A stretch of DNA of 64,000 nt from Adiantum capillus-veneris (taxonomy: Eukaryota; Streptophyta; Polypodiopsida; Polypodiales; Pteridaceae), in the NCBI GenBank assembly GCA_014529385.2, contig CM043945.1:143412741-143476740 (forward strand). Reading direction: 5' to 3'. Both the position numbers and the translations under genes were made by a program. Shown one piece after another: positions 1 through 12,075 of the stretch (the stretch's first letter is position 1; each line of letters starts with the position of its first letter). The notes beneath the pieces are model-generated. The model saw nothing but the letters and a program-made list of their open reading frames with translations. It did no database searches and was not told the origin of the DNA.

Positions 1-2388
1 CATTCCACTTGTGATTGGATGGAACCTCAAGGCCAAGGTCCTTAAAGCTCTCAACAACTTCAAGTGTCTCGTTGTTGTACACAATGCATGCCTTCTCCTT
101 ATGGTTGGTTTTCACAAGCATAACCTTTGTTTTGGATTCATTTACAATCAGCCCACTGTGCAAGAAAAAGTTCTCAAGGACAACCATAAGCTTTTGTGCA
201 TCTTCTAAAGTTTGTGCTAGAAGCACTACATCATCCACATACAACAAAAGCATGATTACCGCATTGCAAATAGTGACCTCTTCAATGCCTTCTTCTTGCA
301 TAAAGTCAAGTACCATTTGTTCCAATTGATCGATGCATAGACCAAAGAGAGTATGTGACAATGGACATCCTTGTTTAACCCCAATAGTGCTTATAAAAAT
401 TTCTGAAATTTCTCTTCCCATGCGCAATTGACAAATCACCTTCTCATAGATTCGAGAAACCGCAAGCATAAACTCACTTGGCACTTGGAGTTCTTCCATC
501 CTTCTCCACAAATTGTTACGTGGAATCATATCAAAGGCTTTCTTAAAGTCCACAAAACAACAATACAATCGCTTGCCTTTCAACCGACTTTCCTCCATGA
601 GAACACGAAGAGTGACAAGATGATCAATGGTGTTATGGCATCGACGAAAACCCGCTTCTCCCTTTGCACGCTTGTCATTCTCTTCAGCCCAATCACTCAA
701 TTTCATCTCCATTATGCACCCAAACAACTTTTCCATAAGAGACCCAATCATTATAGTCCGGTAGTTGCTTACATTCTTTACATCCCCTCCTTTATGCAAA
801 GGCTTAACCCAATTAGTACTCCAATCATAAGGCATACCATGTTGAAGTGCAAGGTTGAACATATCACACATCCACTCATGGGTAAAATCTCCCGTCCATT
901 TGATCATCTCCGGCTTGATACCTTGAAGATCTACCGCTTTGCGAGTGGCCAACTTTCAAGCCCACCGCATACATCCTCAATAGTAAAAAAAGACGGCATA
1001 CATGGGAGTGAACCATAAAATGGCATTTTTTCAGTACTTGCTTGCTCATATAATTGCCTACAATGTGTGTACATATCCACTAGACTCAAGTTACCAAAAT
1101 TCTCAACCCGCTTGCCTCTCAAGTTTCTCCAAAATCTTCTACATGCATGTGCCTTTTCTTGGACTTGAAATTCTTGTTGCTTTACTTCCCATCTTCTTCT
1201 CTTCTTTTGAATCAATGCCTTGTATGTATGCAAATGACTTTGATAGTTGTCTTTGTCCGTAGTTCCATCAAGCTTTATCAAGGACTTTCGAGCATCTTGA
1301 CATTCTTTATCAAACCACCTTTTGCGTGATCTATCTTTGTTGATACCATGGAGATGCTTTATGGCAAAGCATTCTTCCGCACAAGAACAAATAGCTTTCT
1401 TGAAAGCTTCCCATTTAGTTTCCAATGGTGCATCACATTGAAGCTTTGTCATCCATAATTGTTGCTCAACCATTTCAATGTACATTGGTGCCCGTTTGAA
1501 ATCCATACATAGTGATAACTTCTCTTTCCTTTGGCTGAGATTATCATGCTTAGTTGCTTCTCCACATGAAAGGTCAATACATAAGGTGCGATGGTCGGAT
1601 TTCGGGGTCCATTGACCAAACATAAAACTCTTTATGCGATACATGATGGCTTCAGAGAGTAGCATATAGTCAATCACACTATCCCCATTATGTCTCCTAC
1701 ATGTAAATCCATTGGTTCCACTCCACAAAGATACACCATTGGCAATGAGCATACCCGTGCTATTACACATGTGTAAAAGTAACTTTCCATAGTGATCTGG
1801 CTCTTTCTCATCCATTGAAGTACGATCATACAAGTGAACTTCCTCCAACTCCCTTGAAATGTATGGCATATCAAATTGTTGAGTATCATGTTGCAATGTT
1901 TTTGTGCAAGAATTCATATCCCCAAATACAATAACATCACCTTCACCTTTGAAATAAGCAATGTCCTCTTCCAAATCAGAAAATGGTTGATCTCTATCCA
2001 TGCAAGCATAAAAGGGATAATCATGATGAAGAATGTAGCAACCGGCTACAAAAATGGGTGCTCTTTTTGGTGTCATAATTTTCAGCCATACATAACGTTT
2101 GTACTTGTCATCTTTCACAATTGATACAAAATCTTCCAATCCTTTATTAACCATACATGCTTACCCTCCTTGTCCTCTTCGTTGCTTGAGATTATTTGAC
2201 CACATCAATGAATGTACATTGTAATCCTGCAAGCCGTTAATCCTTTGTGTATCATGCTCCCATGTTTCAACAAGAAGTACAACATCGGCTTTGCTTGTTA
2301 GTTCATCAATGCCAACCCCCGCATTCCATGGGTATCCATTACAATTCCAAAAGTATATTTTCAATTGTAACTCGGTCTCATAGGTCAC
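1..2388 (-). pseudogene. LINE-A ORF2: APE endonuclease and reverse transcriptase
   Basis: The endonuclease begins with IYFWNCNG near 2355. It has the acidic VETW, then VIFGDMNS (about 1905-1930), SVIDYML and SDHRTL, the usual Mg2+-binding and catalytic blocks of the exo/endonuclease/phosphatase fold. A TAA at 2161-2163 interrupts it. A frameshift near 958 separates it from the RT, whose VDFKKAFD, GVKQGCPLS (about 365-390) and YVDDVVLL (about 220-245) motifs are readable on the minus strand. These proteins nick the target and reverse-transcribe the RNA at the nick. The RT thumb and C-terminus lie outside the window. ORF1 and this ORF share one frame and are separated only by the TAG at 2395-2397. 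Confidence 0.9.
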
Positions 2389-2394
2389 GCATCC

Positions 2395-3345
2395 CTATGT
2401 TCGTGAGAGACTTGCCTCCTCCTTGGGCACATTTTCTTCATGAGAGATCTCCTTGTTTTTATTATTCTTTTCCTCATATGCCTTGCGACGCATATTTTGT
2501 TGCTTAATAGTGCGATCTTCACATACAAAACATTTTGTATCCCTCAAATAGATCCAACTATTATCAAGGATAATCTTTCGCTTGGTCTCATCCGGCATGG
2601 TGCATACAATTGGCCGTTCTCCCGAGCGAGGAGCTCCTTGCTTCCCCACTCTATGTGCTGCATAGACCATAACTCCGGACATACCAAAGTGGGTTTTGAA
2701 GAAATATTCAATAACAATGGCAAGAGAAGGAGGTGTCTCTAACTTCTCTTCGGGAATTCCACGAATAACAATGTTCTTGGAACGTCACTCCCGTTCCTTC
2801 AGCTCCTCCACATCCACATTCTCAACATTCTTTGTTTGAACCATAGCTTGCATGAGTGAGGAATTAGAAACCACATTGCTACCACATACATCAGCCCAAG
2901 ACTTGTTTGTGCATACATTTTTCATGTCGCATACATCCCGGCTCATAGTGTCAAATTTCTCCTCTTTCAATACATGGTCATGCTCTACTTTGCTCATCCG
3001 CTCCTTCAAAGCATTCAAGTCCACAAGAGAGCGTTTACATTCCTTGACTTCCTCTTCAAGTTGCATCAAACGTGTTGTTTGCATCTCAAGTGTCCACTTG
3101 AGATTCTCATTCTCAACCACAAGTACCCTTAGTGTGCCATTCTCCATTGCAAGTGCTCGTAAGTCTTCGCCTTGTTTGTTTACGGTCTCTTGCAATGATA
3201 CCAAGTACGCCATGATCATGGTTTCCGATGTCGTTGGTTGGGTGTTTGTGTTGCTATCTCCACACTTAGGAGATTTTGGATCATTTTCCACAATGGTTGT
3301 GGACCTTGTTGAAGAAGAAGAACCCTTGCGAGTGCCGGAAGACAT
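2395..3345 (-). pseudogene. LINE-A ORF1: coiled-coil plus RRM-like RNA-binding protein
   Basis: ORF1 has 317 codons starting at the ATG 3343-3345. Residues about 45-180 are rich in heptad-like Leu/Glu/Lys runs (QETVNKQGEDLRAL, RLMQLEEEVKECKRSL), so a coiled coil is likely. After an in-frame TGA at 2785-2787 comes a block with NIVIRGIPEE, then AHRVGKQG, then RPIVCTM and a C-terminal basic RKAYEEK. That order resembles the RRM and C-terminal domains of L1 ORF1p (Transposase_22 family), an RNA chaperone that coats element RNA. There is no CCHC knuckle and no DUF4283-like block, which are the usual plant L1 ORF1 features. The family call is by eye. The TGA makes this copy non-functional unless it is read through. 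Confidence 0.65.
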
Positions 3346-3574
3346 TGTATGTAAAATAGGAGATGAGAATCAATTTTATTGAACCTGTTCACTTCGAAAA
3401 TGCTTCTACAGAAATGCCTTCTATAACTTTGAAAATTTTTGTTTTTACATCAATGCGTAGAGGACTTTGTGCTCTTCGATTGAGGCTATAGATCACCCAA
3501 ATCGGAGTTCGGATGAAGAAGTTATTATCAAAAGAGTGGACTGCTGTCTACTAGGTCAAAAAACGGCTGCGTTT

Positions 3575-3577
<3 letters not shown>

Positions 3578-3647
<70 letters not shown>

Positions 3648-3758
3648 TGGAGAGAGAGTGTGTGAGGGAGTGTGTGTGTGTGTTTTGTGAGGGAGTGTGT
3701 GTGTGTTTTGTGAGGGAGTGTGTATGTGTGTAAGTGTGTGTGTGTGTGTGAGTGTGTG

Positions 3759-3834
<76 letters not shown>

Positions 3835-3840
3835 GAGAGG
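3578..3840. repeat. Compound (GA)n-(GT)n-(GA)n microsatellite
   Basis: There are two GA blocks (3578-3657 and 3764-3839) around an imperfect GT block with GTGTTTTGTGAGGGA-type interruptions repeated three times (3659-3762). Long Ser/Leu or Arg/Glu reading frames here come only from the dinucleotides and are not genes. Confidence 0.97.
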
Positions 3841-3841
3841 A

Positions 3842-5002
3842 AACCAAAAACAAGATTCTTTTTGAGGTGGTGGCAACATGCACACTACTCTCATGGCAAC
3901 CTTATATTCATGGTTGCTTCCATCTCTAGCAAGGGAGGAGGAGGTTGTAGTAGCAAGAAGGATGATCATGTCACTAATATGGGTATTTGTTAATGCATTG
4001 ATTGCAAGGTGCATATCTTATAGGTGGGGTATGATCTAGCCCATAGGTGGGGCATAAACCACCTTTTGCAGGTGAGGAGTTAGGACAACGACAGATCAAA
4101 CCAGCAAGACACTAGCAAGGACAAGATGAGGCCATGGCCCAAACTCCCTATCTGTCTTTCACTTACCTTGGCCGACATGGAAGGTCACCGTTGGCATAGA
4201 AGGAGAGGGTTGCAGTTAAGGAGCACGGGCAAGACAAAATTGGCAAGGGACGTTAGTGGGTAGCTCAAGGAGTGTGGTCGAAAGAGGTTGAGAGCTACCA
4301 AGCTAGAAATGGACACAATGTAGTACGAGGTGAAAAAGCGAGGTGAGGCTATGCTACGGCAGGGGCAGGCCTATGGGGTCAAAGGGTGCAACAGCGTAAG
4401 GTCAGCAATGGTTGGCTTGCAAGGTCAAAGGGTGCAATATTGTAAGGTCAATAGGCGGATGAGGGTGGCATGCAGAGGGTTGGGAGGGACAGGGGCAGCA
4501 ACAAATTGAGAGCAGCGCACTTGGAAATGGATAGGTACAAAGAGAGCCTACCTTAATAGGGTTAGACATGTGGGCCAAGGAAAGAAACAAAAGTGCTATG
4601 GCATTGGTGAAGATTTTGCAAAGAGAAAGAGAGGAGGAATTTTAAAGTCGTAACAATCCAAAAAGCCTTCAAAGAAGTGGTCGATCACATGGAAAAGTTA
4701 AGGGCATGTTTGAGGTTAGGAAAATGGATTCCTTGGAGTGAGGAGGCCATGTGGCAAGCTCCTGAATAGCAGCTTCAAGGGTGCTCTGTGTGTGTGTGTG
4801 TGTTTGAATTCAAAATCCCATCACTTAGAATCATATGCTGAGAGACTTAAATACTGATTAAAAAGGACTTTTGTGTAAAGAAAAAAACAATGAAGCATTT
4901 CTTGATTAAAATTCATTACAAAATACTCTGATACATGGCAAAGTAGGAGCTTAAGCCGAAACTCCTATTAGATGAGAGTAGGGATCTTTACCTGCCAACC
5001 AA
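3842..5002. other. Gene-free spacer
   Basis: I see no gene or recognisable element. A 28-bp motif (GGTCAAAGGGTGCAA followed by GTAAGGTCA) occurs twice, about 46 bp apart (about 4377-4452). A short (GT)n lies at 4789-4804. The spacer ends at the Copia-1 target site. Confidence 0.6.
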
Positions 5003-5007
5003 CCACA

Positions 5008-5194
5008 TGTTGGGTTAAAGGCCTGTGTGCCCGGCTGACCGTTGTTCAGCCGCCCATGTACAGCCATTCTTTTACTCATTCATAATAACTATACTCGTAA
5101 CTACACATTGTAGTGTGAGTACCGCCCCGCCACACACTGTGTCTATCTCCTTCTTCGTGTTGGCTCTCTGTGTGTGTGCTCTCCGATCCCAACA
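5008..5194 (+). repeat. Copia-1 5' LTR
   Basis: A 187-bp direct terminal repeat, TG...CA, preceded by target duplication CCACA. It would carry the promoter, although no clear TATA box stands out. Confidence 0.97.
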
Positions 5195-5196
5195 AG

Positions 5197-5208
5197 TGGT
5201 ATCAGAGC
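5197..5208 (+). other. Copia-1 primer binding site (initiator Met tRNA)
   Basis: TGGTATCAGAGC starts two bases inside the 5' LTR. It is the standard complement of the plant initiator-Met tRNA 3' end, used to prime minus-strand DNA. Confidence 0.95.
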
Positions 5209-6376
5209 TTGGTAGTGAGAGCATTGAGAGCTTCATCATAATTGTTGAGTGTGCTGAAAATTGATGCTGTTTCATTGCCGTTTTTTCGATCACGCGCACG
5301 CGCGTATTTCTAAAGAGCAGAAGGTTTTTTCGAGCTTGGCATTGGAAGGTTCAACATTCCGCAAGTATTTCACCAGGCGTCCTATGGTTTAGCCCCCCTT
5401 TCAGAGCCATTCGTGCCATCAGAAACCCTATCCGAGCTACAGACTAGGAGCTGCATTTTTCAGCTCTCTTTGGTAGTTTTCTGTTGCTGCAGAGCTTCCA
5501 TAGCCATTACAGGTGCCATTGCTGCAGTGTCTTCCACTTACGTGATCCCACAGCTCATTTGAGAGTGTGTAGAGTCTTCTTGGAGTGGCCTCATACACAC
5601 AGATAGAGTGGGAGTTTGGCGGCATTGTCTTCTTCGACTACAGGTACAAGTGCAGCTACAGGTGCAGGTACAAGTACGGGTACAGGTACAGGTTATAGGG
5701 AGCTTTGGATACAGGTTTCTTCCGTGGTTACAAAACATGTATTTTGACTATGGGACAACCATGTATATGGTTGTGGTTTGAGTGGGAGCTTCTACTTTTC
5801 TGGGTAGTCTGTTTATGTGTGTTCTTGAGCTACAGGTTTACATCATCTATGTATGTTGATGGATGTGGATATGGCAGTTTGACAGACACTCTTTATGCAT
5901 GATATTGTGGATATTTGGTTCACTTATACATAGAGCAGGTTTTCTCTTGCTTGCAGTGTTGCGGTTTGAGTACGGACAGGTACTTGGTTGACAGTAGAGA
6001 TTGGACTTCGTTGAGCTTGTGCATTGGTTATATGCTCACTTGGATCCATTTATGCTCACGGATTTGTGTAAGCTTGGTCAGCTTATGTCTCTATTGTGGT
6101 TATTCAGACATGGAGTATGTTTATGCCTCTATGACAGCTCATTGTTGATGCATTTTGTGGCACGGTTTGCCTAGGCCGGTTGATTTACAGGTGTCATAGG
6201 TTTATGCATTTGTTTGTGGATTTCTACGTACATTTTTTGACCATATTATGGGCTGATTTATACTCTATGCGTTTGCTCTTTGATTGAGCAGCAGGTGTTG
6301 TCAGATTTGCAACACTACTTTGTTGTGGCAGTTTGTTGGTTGGTTACAGGTTTCTGATTGTTGCATTCTTGTTGTA
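5209..6376 (+). other. Copia-1 untranslated leader with hexanucleotide-like repeat
   Basis: About 1.17 kb lies between the primer site and the gag ATG, with no conserved coding. At 5638-5697 there is a degenerate array of ACAGGT/ACAAGT-type units. Packaging or dimerisation signals would be expected here, but none can be assigned by sight. Confidence 0.6.
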
Positions 6377-9300
6377 ATGGGCACTAAAGAGGACACAGTT
6401 TTTAATATTGAGAAGTTGGATGGTGCTAACTTTTCATATTGGAAAGATAAGATTTGGGATGTCTTGGTGCAGAAGAAACAGATTTGACCTCTAAAGTTGC
6501 AGGGAGTTAAGCCAGAGAACATGGAGAGGGATGATTGGGAGGAGTTGGATGAGATGTGCAGGTCTACCATTAGGCTTTCCCTTTCAAAGTCTATTTATTA
6601 CAATGTGAAAGATGCACAGGGTGGAGCTTATGAGTTATGGCAGCGGATTTGCGATATGTATGATAAGCATTCGGCTACTTCTATGGTGTATTGGATTAAA
6701 AAGCTTATTGATTTGCGAATAGAGGAAGGTGCTTCCATGAATGCGCATTTGAATGAGTTCAATACAATTTTCAGCCAACTTTCTACGCAGAAAATTACGT
6801 TTGAGGACAATGTAAAAGCTATTTTTTTACTTGTCACGTTGCCTGAGTCATGGGACACATTTAGGACAGCCATAAATAACTCGGTTCCTGCGGATGAGTT
6901 GACAAGTACTAATGTGGAGTCTAGTCTTCTCACGGAAGAGATTAATCGAAAGAATAATGTAGGTAGTAAGTCTTCTAGTGCAATGGTTGTCAGAGGCAGG
7001 ACTATGGACAAGTATAAGTCCAACAGGGGTAAATCTAGAAGCAAGTCCCGTGCAGGCACAAGTAAAAAGGATGTGGAATGTTTTCATTGTGGTAGAAAAG
7101 GCCATTTCAAAAAGGATTGCTACAAGTGGAAAAGGGAAAATGGAGATGGTAAGATGAAAGACCATGATGCTAAGGACAAGCCTAAGTCCAATGTCAAGAT
7201 TGAGGTGTTAAATGCAACACAGGGAGAGTGTAGCTCTCAAGACGACCATGTATGTGCTCCGACTAGTGCTACTAGTGAAGAGCTTGGTGATGTGTTGCTT
7301 GCATCCTATTTTGATGATGCTTTTCTTCTCACTCATGAGAGTAGTATGCCTATGCATTGGGTCATTGACAGTGGTGCTTCTTTTCATGTTACGCCTCATA
7401 GGTCGCGGTTTCATGACTATGATGCTTTGAGCACAGGTACTGTCAGGATTGCCAATGGGTGTTCTATGCAGATTCATGGCATTGGGGATATTCATTTGGC
7501 TATGCCAAACTCTACTACGTTTGTCTTGCAGCGTGTGCGTCATGTGCCGGCTCTTGCAAAAAGCTTGATTAGTGTGGGTCAGTTGGATTCACTTGGTTTC
7601 AATGTATCTTTTGGTGACGGAGGTTGGAAGCTCACTAAGGGCAGCCTTGTTTTGGTTAAAGGTGCTAAGAGGAATACGTTGTATTCCCTTTGTGTAGCTA
7701 GTGTGGTTGATCACATTGTGGGGATCACTAAGCAACCTCCTGCTTCTTTATGGCATCAGCATTTGGGGCATATGTCACTGAAAGGTTTGAAGTTGTTGGC
7801 ACGTGCGGATTACATTCCCGTTTCAGATTTTGGTGGTTTTGAGTTTTGTGAGCATTGCCTTTATGGTCGATATGCTCGGTCTTCTCATAAGAAGAGTGTT
7901 CCACACAGATCTTTGGAAAAGCTAGCTTTGGTGCATAGTGATGTATGTGGGCCGATGCCCAATGCTTCTCTTGGAGGTGCTATGTACTTTGTTATGTTCA
8001 TTGATGATGCTAGCAGGAAGGTGTGGGCATACCCCATTCGTAAGAAGGATATGGTGTTTGATATATTTAAGCAATGGTTGGCTCTTGTTGAGAACCAATC
8101 ATGTTGTAAGTTGAAGTGCTTACGTACGGACAATGGGGGTGAATTTATGTCTCATATATGCTTTCACTACATTATGTGTTGAGAAGGGTATACGGCGTGA
8201 GCTTAGTGCTCCCTATACACCTCCTCAAAATGGTGTGGTAGAGCGTATGAACAAGACTATACAGGAGAAAGTCCGTAGTATGCTTTCTATGGCTGGTTTG
8301 TCAGATGGATTTTGGGTTGAAGTAGTTGCCACTTCTGTGCATTTGATAAATCGTTCACCTAGTGTTCCTTTGGGCTTCAAAGTGCCTGAAGAGGTATGGA
8401 CAGGTTTGCCACCTTCGTATGGTCACCTTCGTGTTTTTGGCTGTGAAGCTTATGTACATGTACCTAAGGCAAAATGCAGCAAATTGGATCCAAAGAGCAA
8501 GAGATGTATCTTCTTGGGTTATGGTAGCTCTGGTGAGATGGGTTATCGATTGTGGGATCCTATTGACAGGAAGATTGTGCACAGCCATGATGTTGTTTTT
8601 CATGAGGACTCTATGTATAGAGCATCACCGCGAACGGTTGAGGTTCGGCGTGTGATATTTGAGGAGGATGGTCATCGGTATGATGGTCCCATGGCTGCTC
8701 GTGGGCAGCCCATTGACCCTCAGGTGGGAGATCAGCCCTTGTTGGGAGATCATGTAGATGTGGGACAGCCAGATGCACCTCTTGCACAGTTTTTGAGGCG
8801 TTCAGAGCGGCGTGCAAGACAGCCTCATCGTTTTGTGCCTTCTATGGATTGTATTGTTGACTGATTGCGGGGAGCCATCATGTTATCATGAGTCCATGTC
8901 TAGTGTTGACAAGCTCAAGTGGGAGCAGGCTATGGAGTCAGAGATGGATTCGTTGATCCAAAATGATACGTGGGAGCTTACTCCTTTGCCAAAGGGTAAG
9001 AAGGCACTACCATGCAAGTGGGTTTACAAGATAAAATTGTGTTCAATGGATGCAAAGCCTAGGTACAAAGCAAGGCTTGTGGCTAAAGGATTCAAGCAAC
9101 AGAAGGACATTGATTTTGATGAGATCTTCTCCCCAGTGGTGAAGATGTCTACTTTGCGTATGTTGTTTGCTTTGGTAGCTACAGAAGACATGGAGTTGAA
9201 GCAAATGGATGTAAAGACAGCTTTGTTACATCCGGACTTGCACGAGGATTTGTACATGGAGCAACCAAGTGGGTTTGTTATTCATGGTTCAAAGAAGATG

Positions 9301-12020
9301 GTATGCCGACTTCTTAAGACCTTGCATGGGCTGAAGCAATCACCTCATGAATGGTATCGTAAGTTTGATGCATTCATGAGTTCATTGGGCTATGTACACA
9401 GTTATGAGGACCCATGCCTCTATACTCGCAAGGCTGCAGATGGCAGTCTTATTGTTTTGGTTTTGTATGTGGATGACATGCTGATCGCAGGGAAGTGTAT
9501 TTCTGATGTGGAAGCCTTGAAACATAGGCTACATGAGACCTTTGCCATGAAGGATCTTGGGGATGCCAGTCATATTTTGGATATGCGGATCACTCGTGAT
9601 CGTTCTCGCAGGGTGCTCTTTCTTAGTCAAAAAGAGTACATTGACAGGGTGCTTGAGCATTTTTATATGGAAGGGGGGAAGGCCATTAGTACCCTGTTGC
9701 CTCCATATGTAAAACTCAGCCATGATGACTTCCCTCAGACAGATTTGGAGACTGCAGAGATGTCTCAGATTCCCTATGTGTCAGATGTTGGTTCCTTGAT
9801 GTATGCCATGGAGGCTACGCGTCCAGATCTTGCTCATGCAGTTGGTGTGGTTAGCAGGTACATGTCTAACCCGGGCAAGCGTCATTGGGATGCAGTGAGA
9901 GGTATTCTCAGATACTTGAGAGGGACTTCAGAGTTGTCCCTATGTTATGGTGAGAAAGATATGTTTGTTTGCAGATATACAGATTCAGACTGTCATTATA
10001 ATCAATATCTAATTCTCCTAAATGATTTTCTCATATTAAACTGATCATTTAATGTGGGGAAGGCCAGGGGAGAAAAAGCAAGAATATTGGTTAAGCTAGC
10101 AGACCGGCCACAGTAGGGATCCAAAGGAGGGAAAATAGGGATCCAAAGGGGGGGGGGGCATCTGCAAAAGAGCCATGTGCAACAATGGGCTAAAAAGACC
10201 CTAAGGTTCAGCCCATTAAGACTTCCAAAATGCTAAGGTTCCAAAATTCAAAGGTTGTGTCCAAAGGTCAACCCTAGGGAAAATTGGATGCTTTGTGTGT
10301 GCCCTAAAAGTCTTTGCACATCCCTACATGGGAGGGGGCGAGCCCTAAAGGTAGGGGATGAGAGAGAAAGCCACACACACACACATGCTCCCTTTACACA
10401 AAGGGAATGAGGGACACATGTCAACTCCCTAGGCCAGATGCCCACAAGGTGTGCCCAATTCCTATTGGAAGACCCTTGAAGTGGACCAATGAGAATTAAG
10501 CTAGAGTAAATCTAGTTTAATTAATTTAAAAACATTTAATAAAAGAAACCAATGAGAATTAAGTCTCCTAGAAGACTATTGGGCAGTCTCCCAAGGGGAC
10601 CAATGGGCATTCAGGAGCCCAATGGCTTGCCTGATTCCTATTGGCCAGGAGGCAAAGGGGTCCAATGAGAGTTTAGTTTAATTATTTAATTACCTAAATC
10701 TCTCACAAAAGGGGAAAGGGGGACACATGTCAGAAGGCTATCACTTATGCTGCTTAACACCCATTGGCTTGACTTGGGGAGGTCCAATGAGGCAAAAGCC
10801 AGACCAATTTAGCAGGAAGGGCTCGCCCAAGAGAGAGAAGGGGCTGATTTTTGCTTGGCATTGACACACACACACTCACACTTGACCATGTGTGAAGAAA
10901 GAATACTCTATCTCCTCCCAAGCTTTAATGGAGAGCTCATCACCTACTCCAAGCTTGTGAGATAGAAGCCTACATCAACACTCTCTTGGCATGTGGATGC
11001 AAATCCAACCAAGAGCCAAGCTTCCATGCATGCTCATCTTCTCTACCAAGCTAATTACTAAGCTAAGCTATGCTAATATGAGTGATTATGTGAGGAGATG
11101 TACATCTTTCTCGTAAGATACTCCTTTTTCCTCTCAATCTACTCTCATACCTTGCTAGATCTCACCATCTTCGAAGGTGTGTGAGGTCTTGGGTCTGAGA
11201 ACGGGGATAATTCAAGTTGTGTTTGATTAAGTGTTTTGCTTAGTGCATGAAGCTTCCATCTTCATTGCACTAGCTAGTCTTGAAGGAACACAAAGAATTG
11301 TATTGTACAATGTCTCTCTTGATGGGAGAAACCATAATACAAAGCCTTTTGGAGGGGGGACCGGCTCCATGAAAATCCGGTCCTCAACTGTTGTTAATAG
11401 CTTAATTTCTCTCTCTTTTGAAAGTATTGTTGATGCTATCTAACTAGGTGTTATTCTTTTTGTTGCTCTCTCCACCCAAGCACTCTTGTAATTCTCATTA
11501 GGAATCTATTCTAATGAAATGCCCACTATGTTCATGCTAATTTCCGCTACACATAAGTTATTAGGCCATTAAATGTTACACAGACTATACAGGGTCAGTG
11601 GACTCGAGGAAGTCTACTAGTGGCTATGTGTTCACAGTTGCAGGTGGACCGGTTTCGTGGGCATCACGTTTACAGCCATGCGTTGCTTTTAGCACTATAG
11701 AGGCTGAATATATGGCTGCCACTGAGGCTGCCAAGGAGGCCATATGGCTCTCACGACTAGTGGGAGATCTTGGTATGGCTGGTGATGCTCCGATGCTACA
11801 TTGTGATAGCCAGAGTGCCATAGTGTTGGCACGGAATCCTATCTTCCATGCGAAGACAAAGCACATTGAGGTGAGGTATCACTTCATACGAGAGGTCCTA
11901 GAGGACAAGCGAATAGAGCTTGTCAAGGTACACACTGACGATAACCCTGCTGACCTACTCACGAAGTCGTTAGACTCACAGCGGTTTGCACACTGTAGAT
12001 CGATGATGGGTATGGCTTGA
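6377..12020 (+). pseudogene. Copia-1 gag-pol polyprotein, broken
   Basis: The start chosen is the ATG at 6377. Domains in order: gag (UBN2-like, with WKDKIWDVL); CCHC knuckle CFHCGRKGHFKKDC from codon 235 (7079); aspartic protease WVIDSGASFH with the catalytic Asp at codon 331 (7367); the GAG-pre-integrase LWHQHLGHMS (about 7750); integrase core with HSDVCGP and RTDNGGEF; RT with YVDDMLIAG (YVDD at 9466-9477); and RNase H (CRYTDSD, then SRKSTSGYVF, ending 12020). Breaks: TGA at 6485-6487 (probably from CGA); a one-base shift near 8160 inside the integrase; another near 8860 between integrase and RT; and a 1590-bp solo LTR after codon TDSD at 9990. The single long polyprotein is the Copia norm. 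Confidence 0.95.
9991..11580 (+). mobile_element. Solo LTR of the Gypsy-B family nested in Copia-1
   Basis: 1590 bp, TGTCATTATAATC...AATGTTACA, nearly identical along its whole length to the 1589-bp LTRs of Gypsy-B (32863-34451, 40152-41740). It is flanked by the perfect duplication CAGAC (9986-9990, 11581-11585). Removing the LTR plus one CAGAC restores the Copia-1 RNase H frame at that point. The structure is what LTR-LTR recombination of a complete insertion leaves behind. It contains a 70-codon reading frame (11231-11443) shared by all three copies, which I do not regard as a gene. Confidence 0.97.
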
Positions 12021-12062
12021 CTTCTTTTGCTGTACTTTGGCCACTTTAAAGGCACACTGCCT

Positions 12063-12075
12063 TTAAGTGGGAGAT
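12063..12075 (+). other. Copia-1 polypurine tract
   Basis: The purine-rich run TTAAGTGGGAGAT lies directly before the 3' LTR, the expected plus-strand primer position and typical Copia form. Confidence 0.8.

Larger units (their letters stand above)
1..3345 (-). mobile_element. LINE-A, non-LTR retrotransposon, 3' part off window
   Basis: This is a minus-strand non-LTR retrotransposon. It reads from an ATG at 3345 leftwards through a coiled-coil ORF1, an APE-type endonuclease and a reverse transcriptase that continues past base 1. The order ORF1, endonuclease, RT and the RT motifs identify a LINE. From 3345 to about 960 everything lies in one reading frame, broken by stops at 2785-2787 (TGA), 2395-2397 (TAG) and 2161-2163 (TAA). 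One frameshift near 958 then moves the RT into another frame. The CT/GT-rich tract upstream at 3578-3840 may be part of its 5' region. No target duplication can be defined because the 3' end is missing. Confidence 0.9.

Noticed and set aside
3551-4014. Long Ser/Leu and Arg/Glu frames over GA/CT repeats (also near 14.7, 56.1 and 63.5 kb)
   Set aside because: They are produced by the dinucleotide repeats, with no start context or domain.
8133-8200. Programmed frameshift in Copia-1 integrase
   Set aside because: It falls inside a conserved catalytic domain with no slippery site, and a second shift follows near 8860. Decay is simpler.
11231-11443. A 70-codon frame conserved in all three Gypsy-B-family LTRs (also 34102-34314 and 41391-41603)
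   Set aside because: The LTRs are only about 2% diverged over their whole length, so the frame is shared by descent. There is no sign of protein-level constraint.
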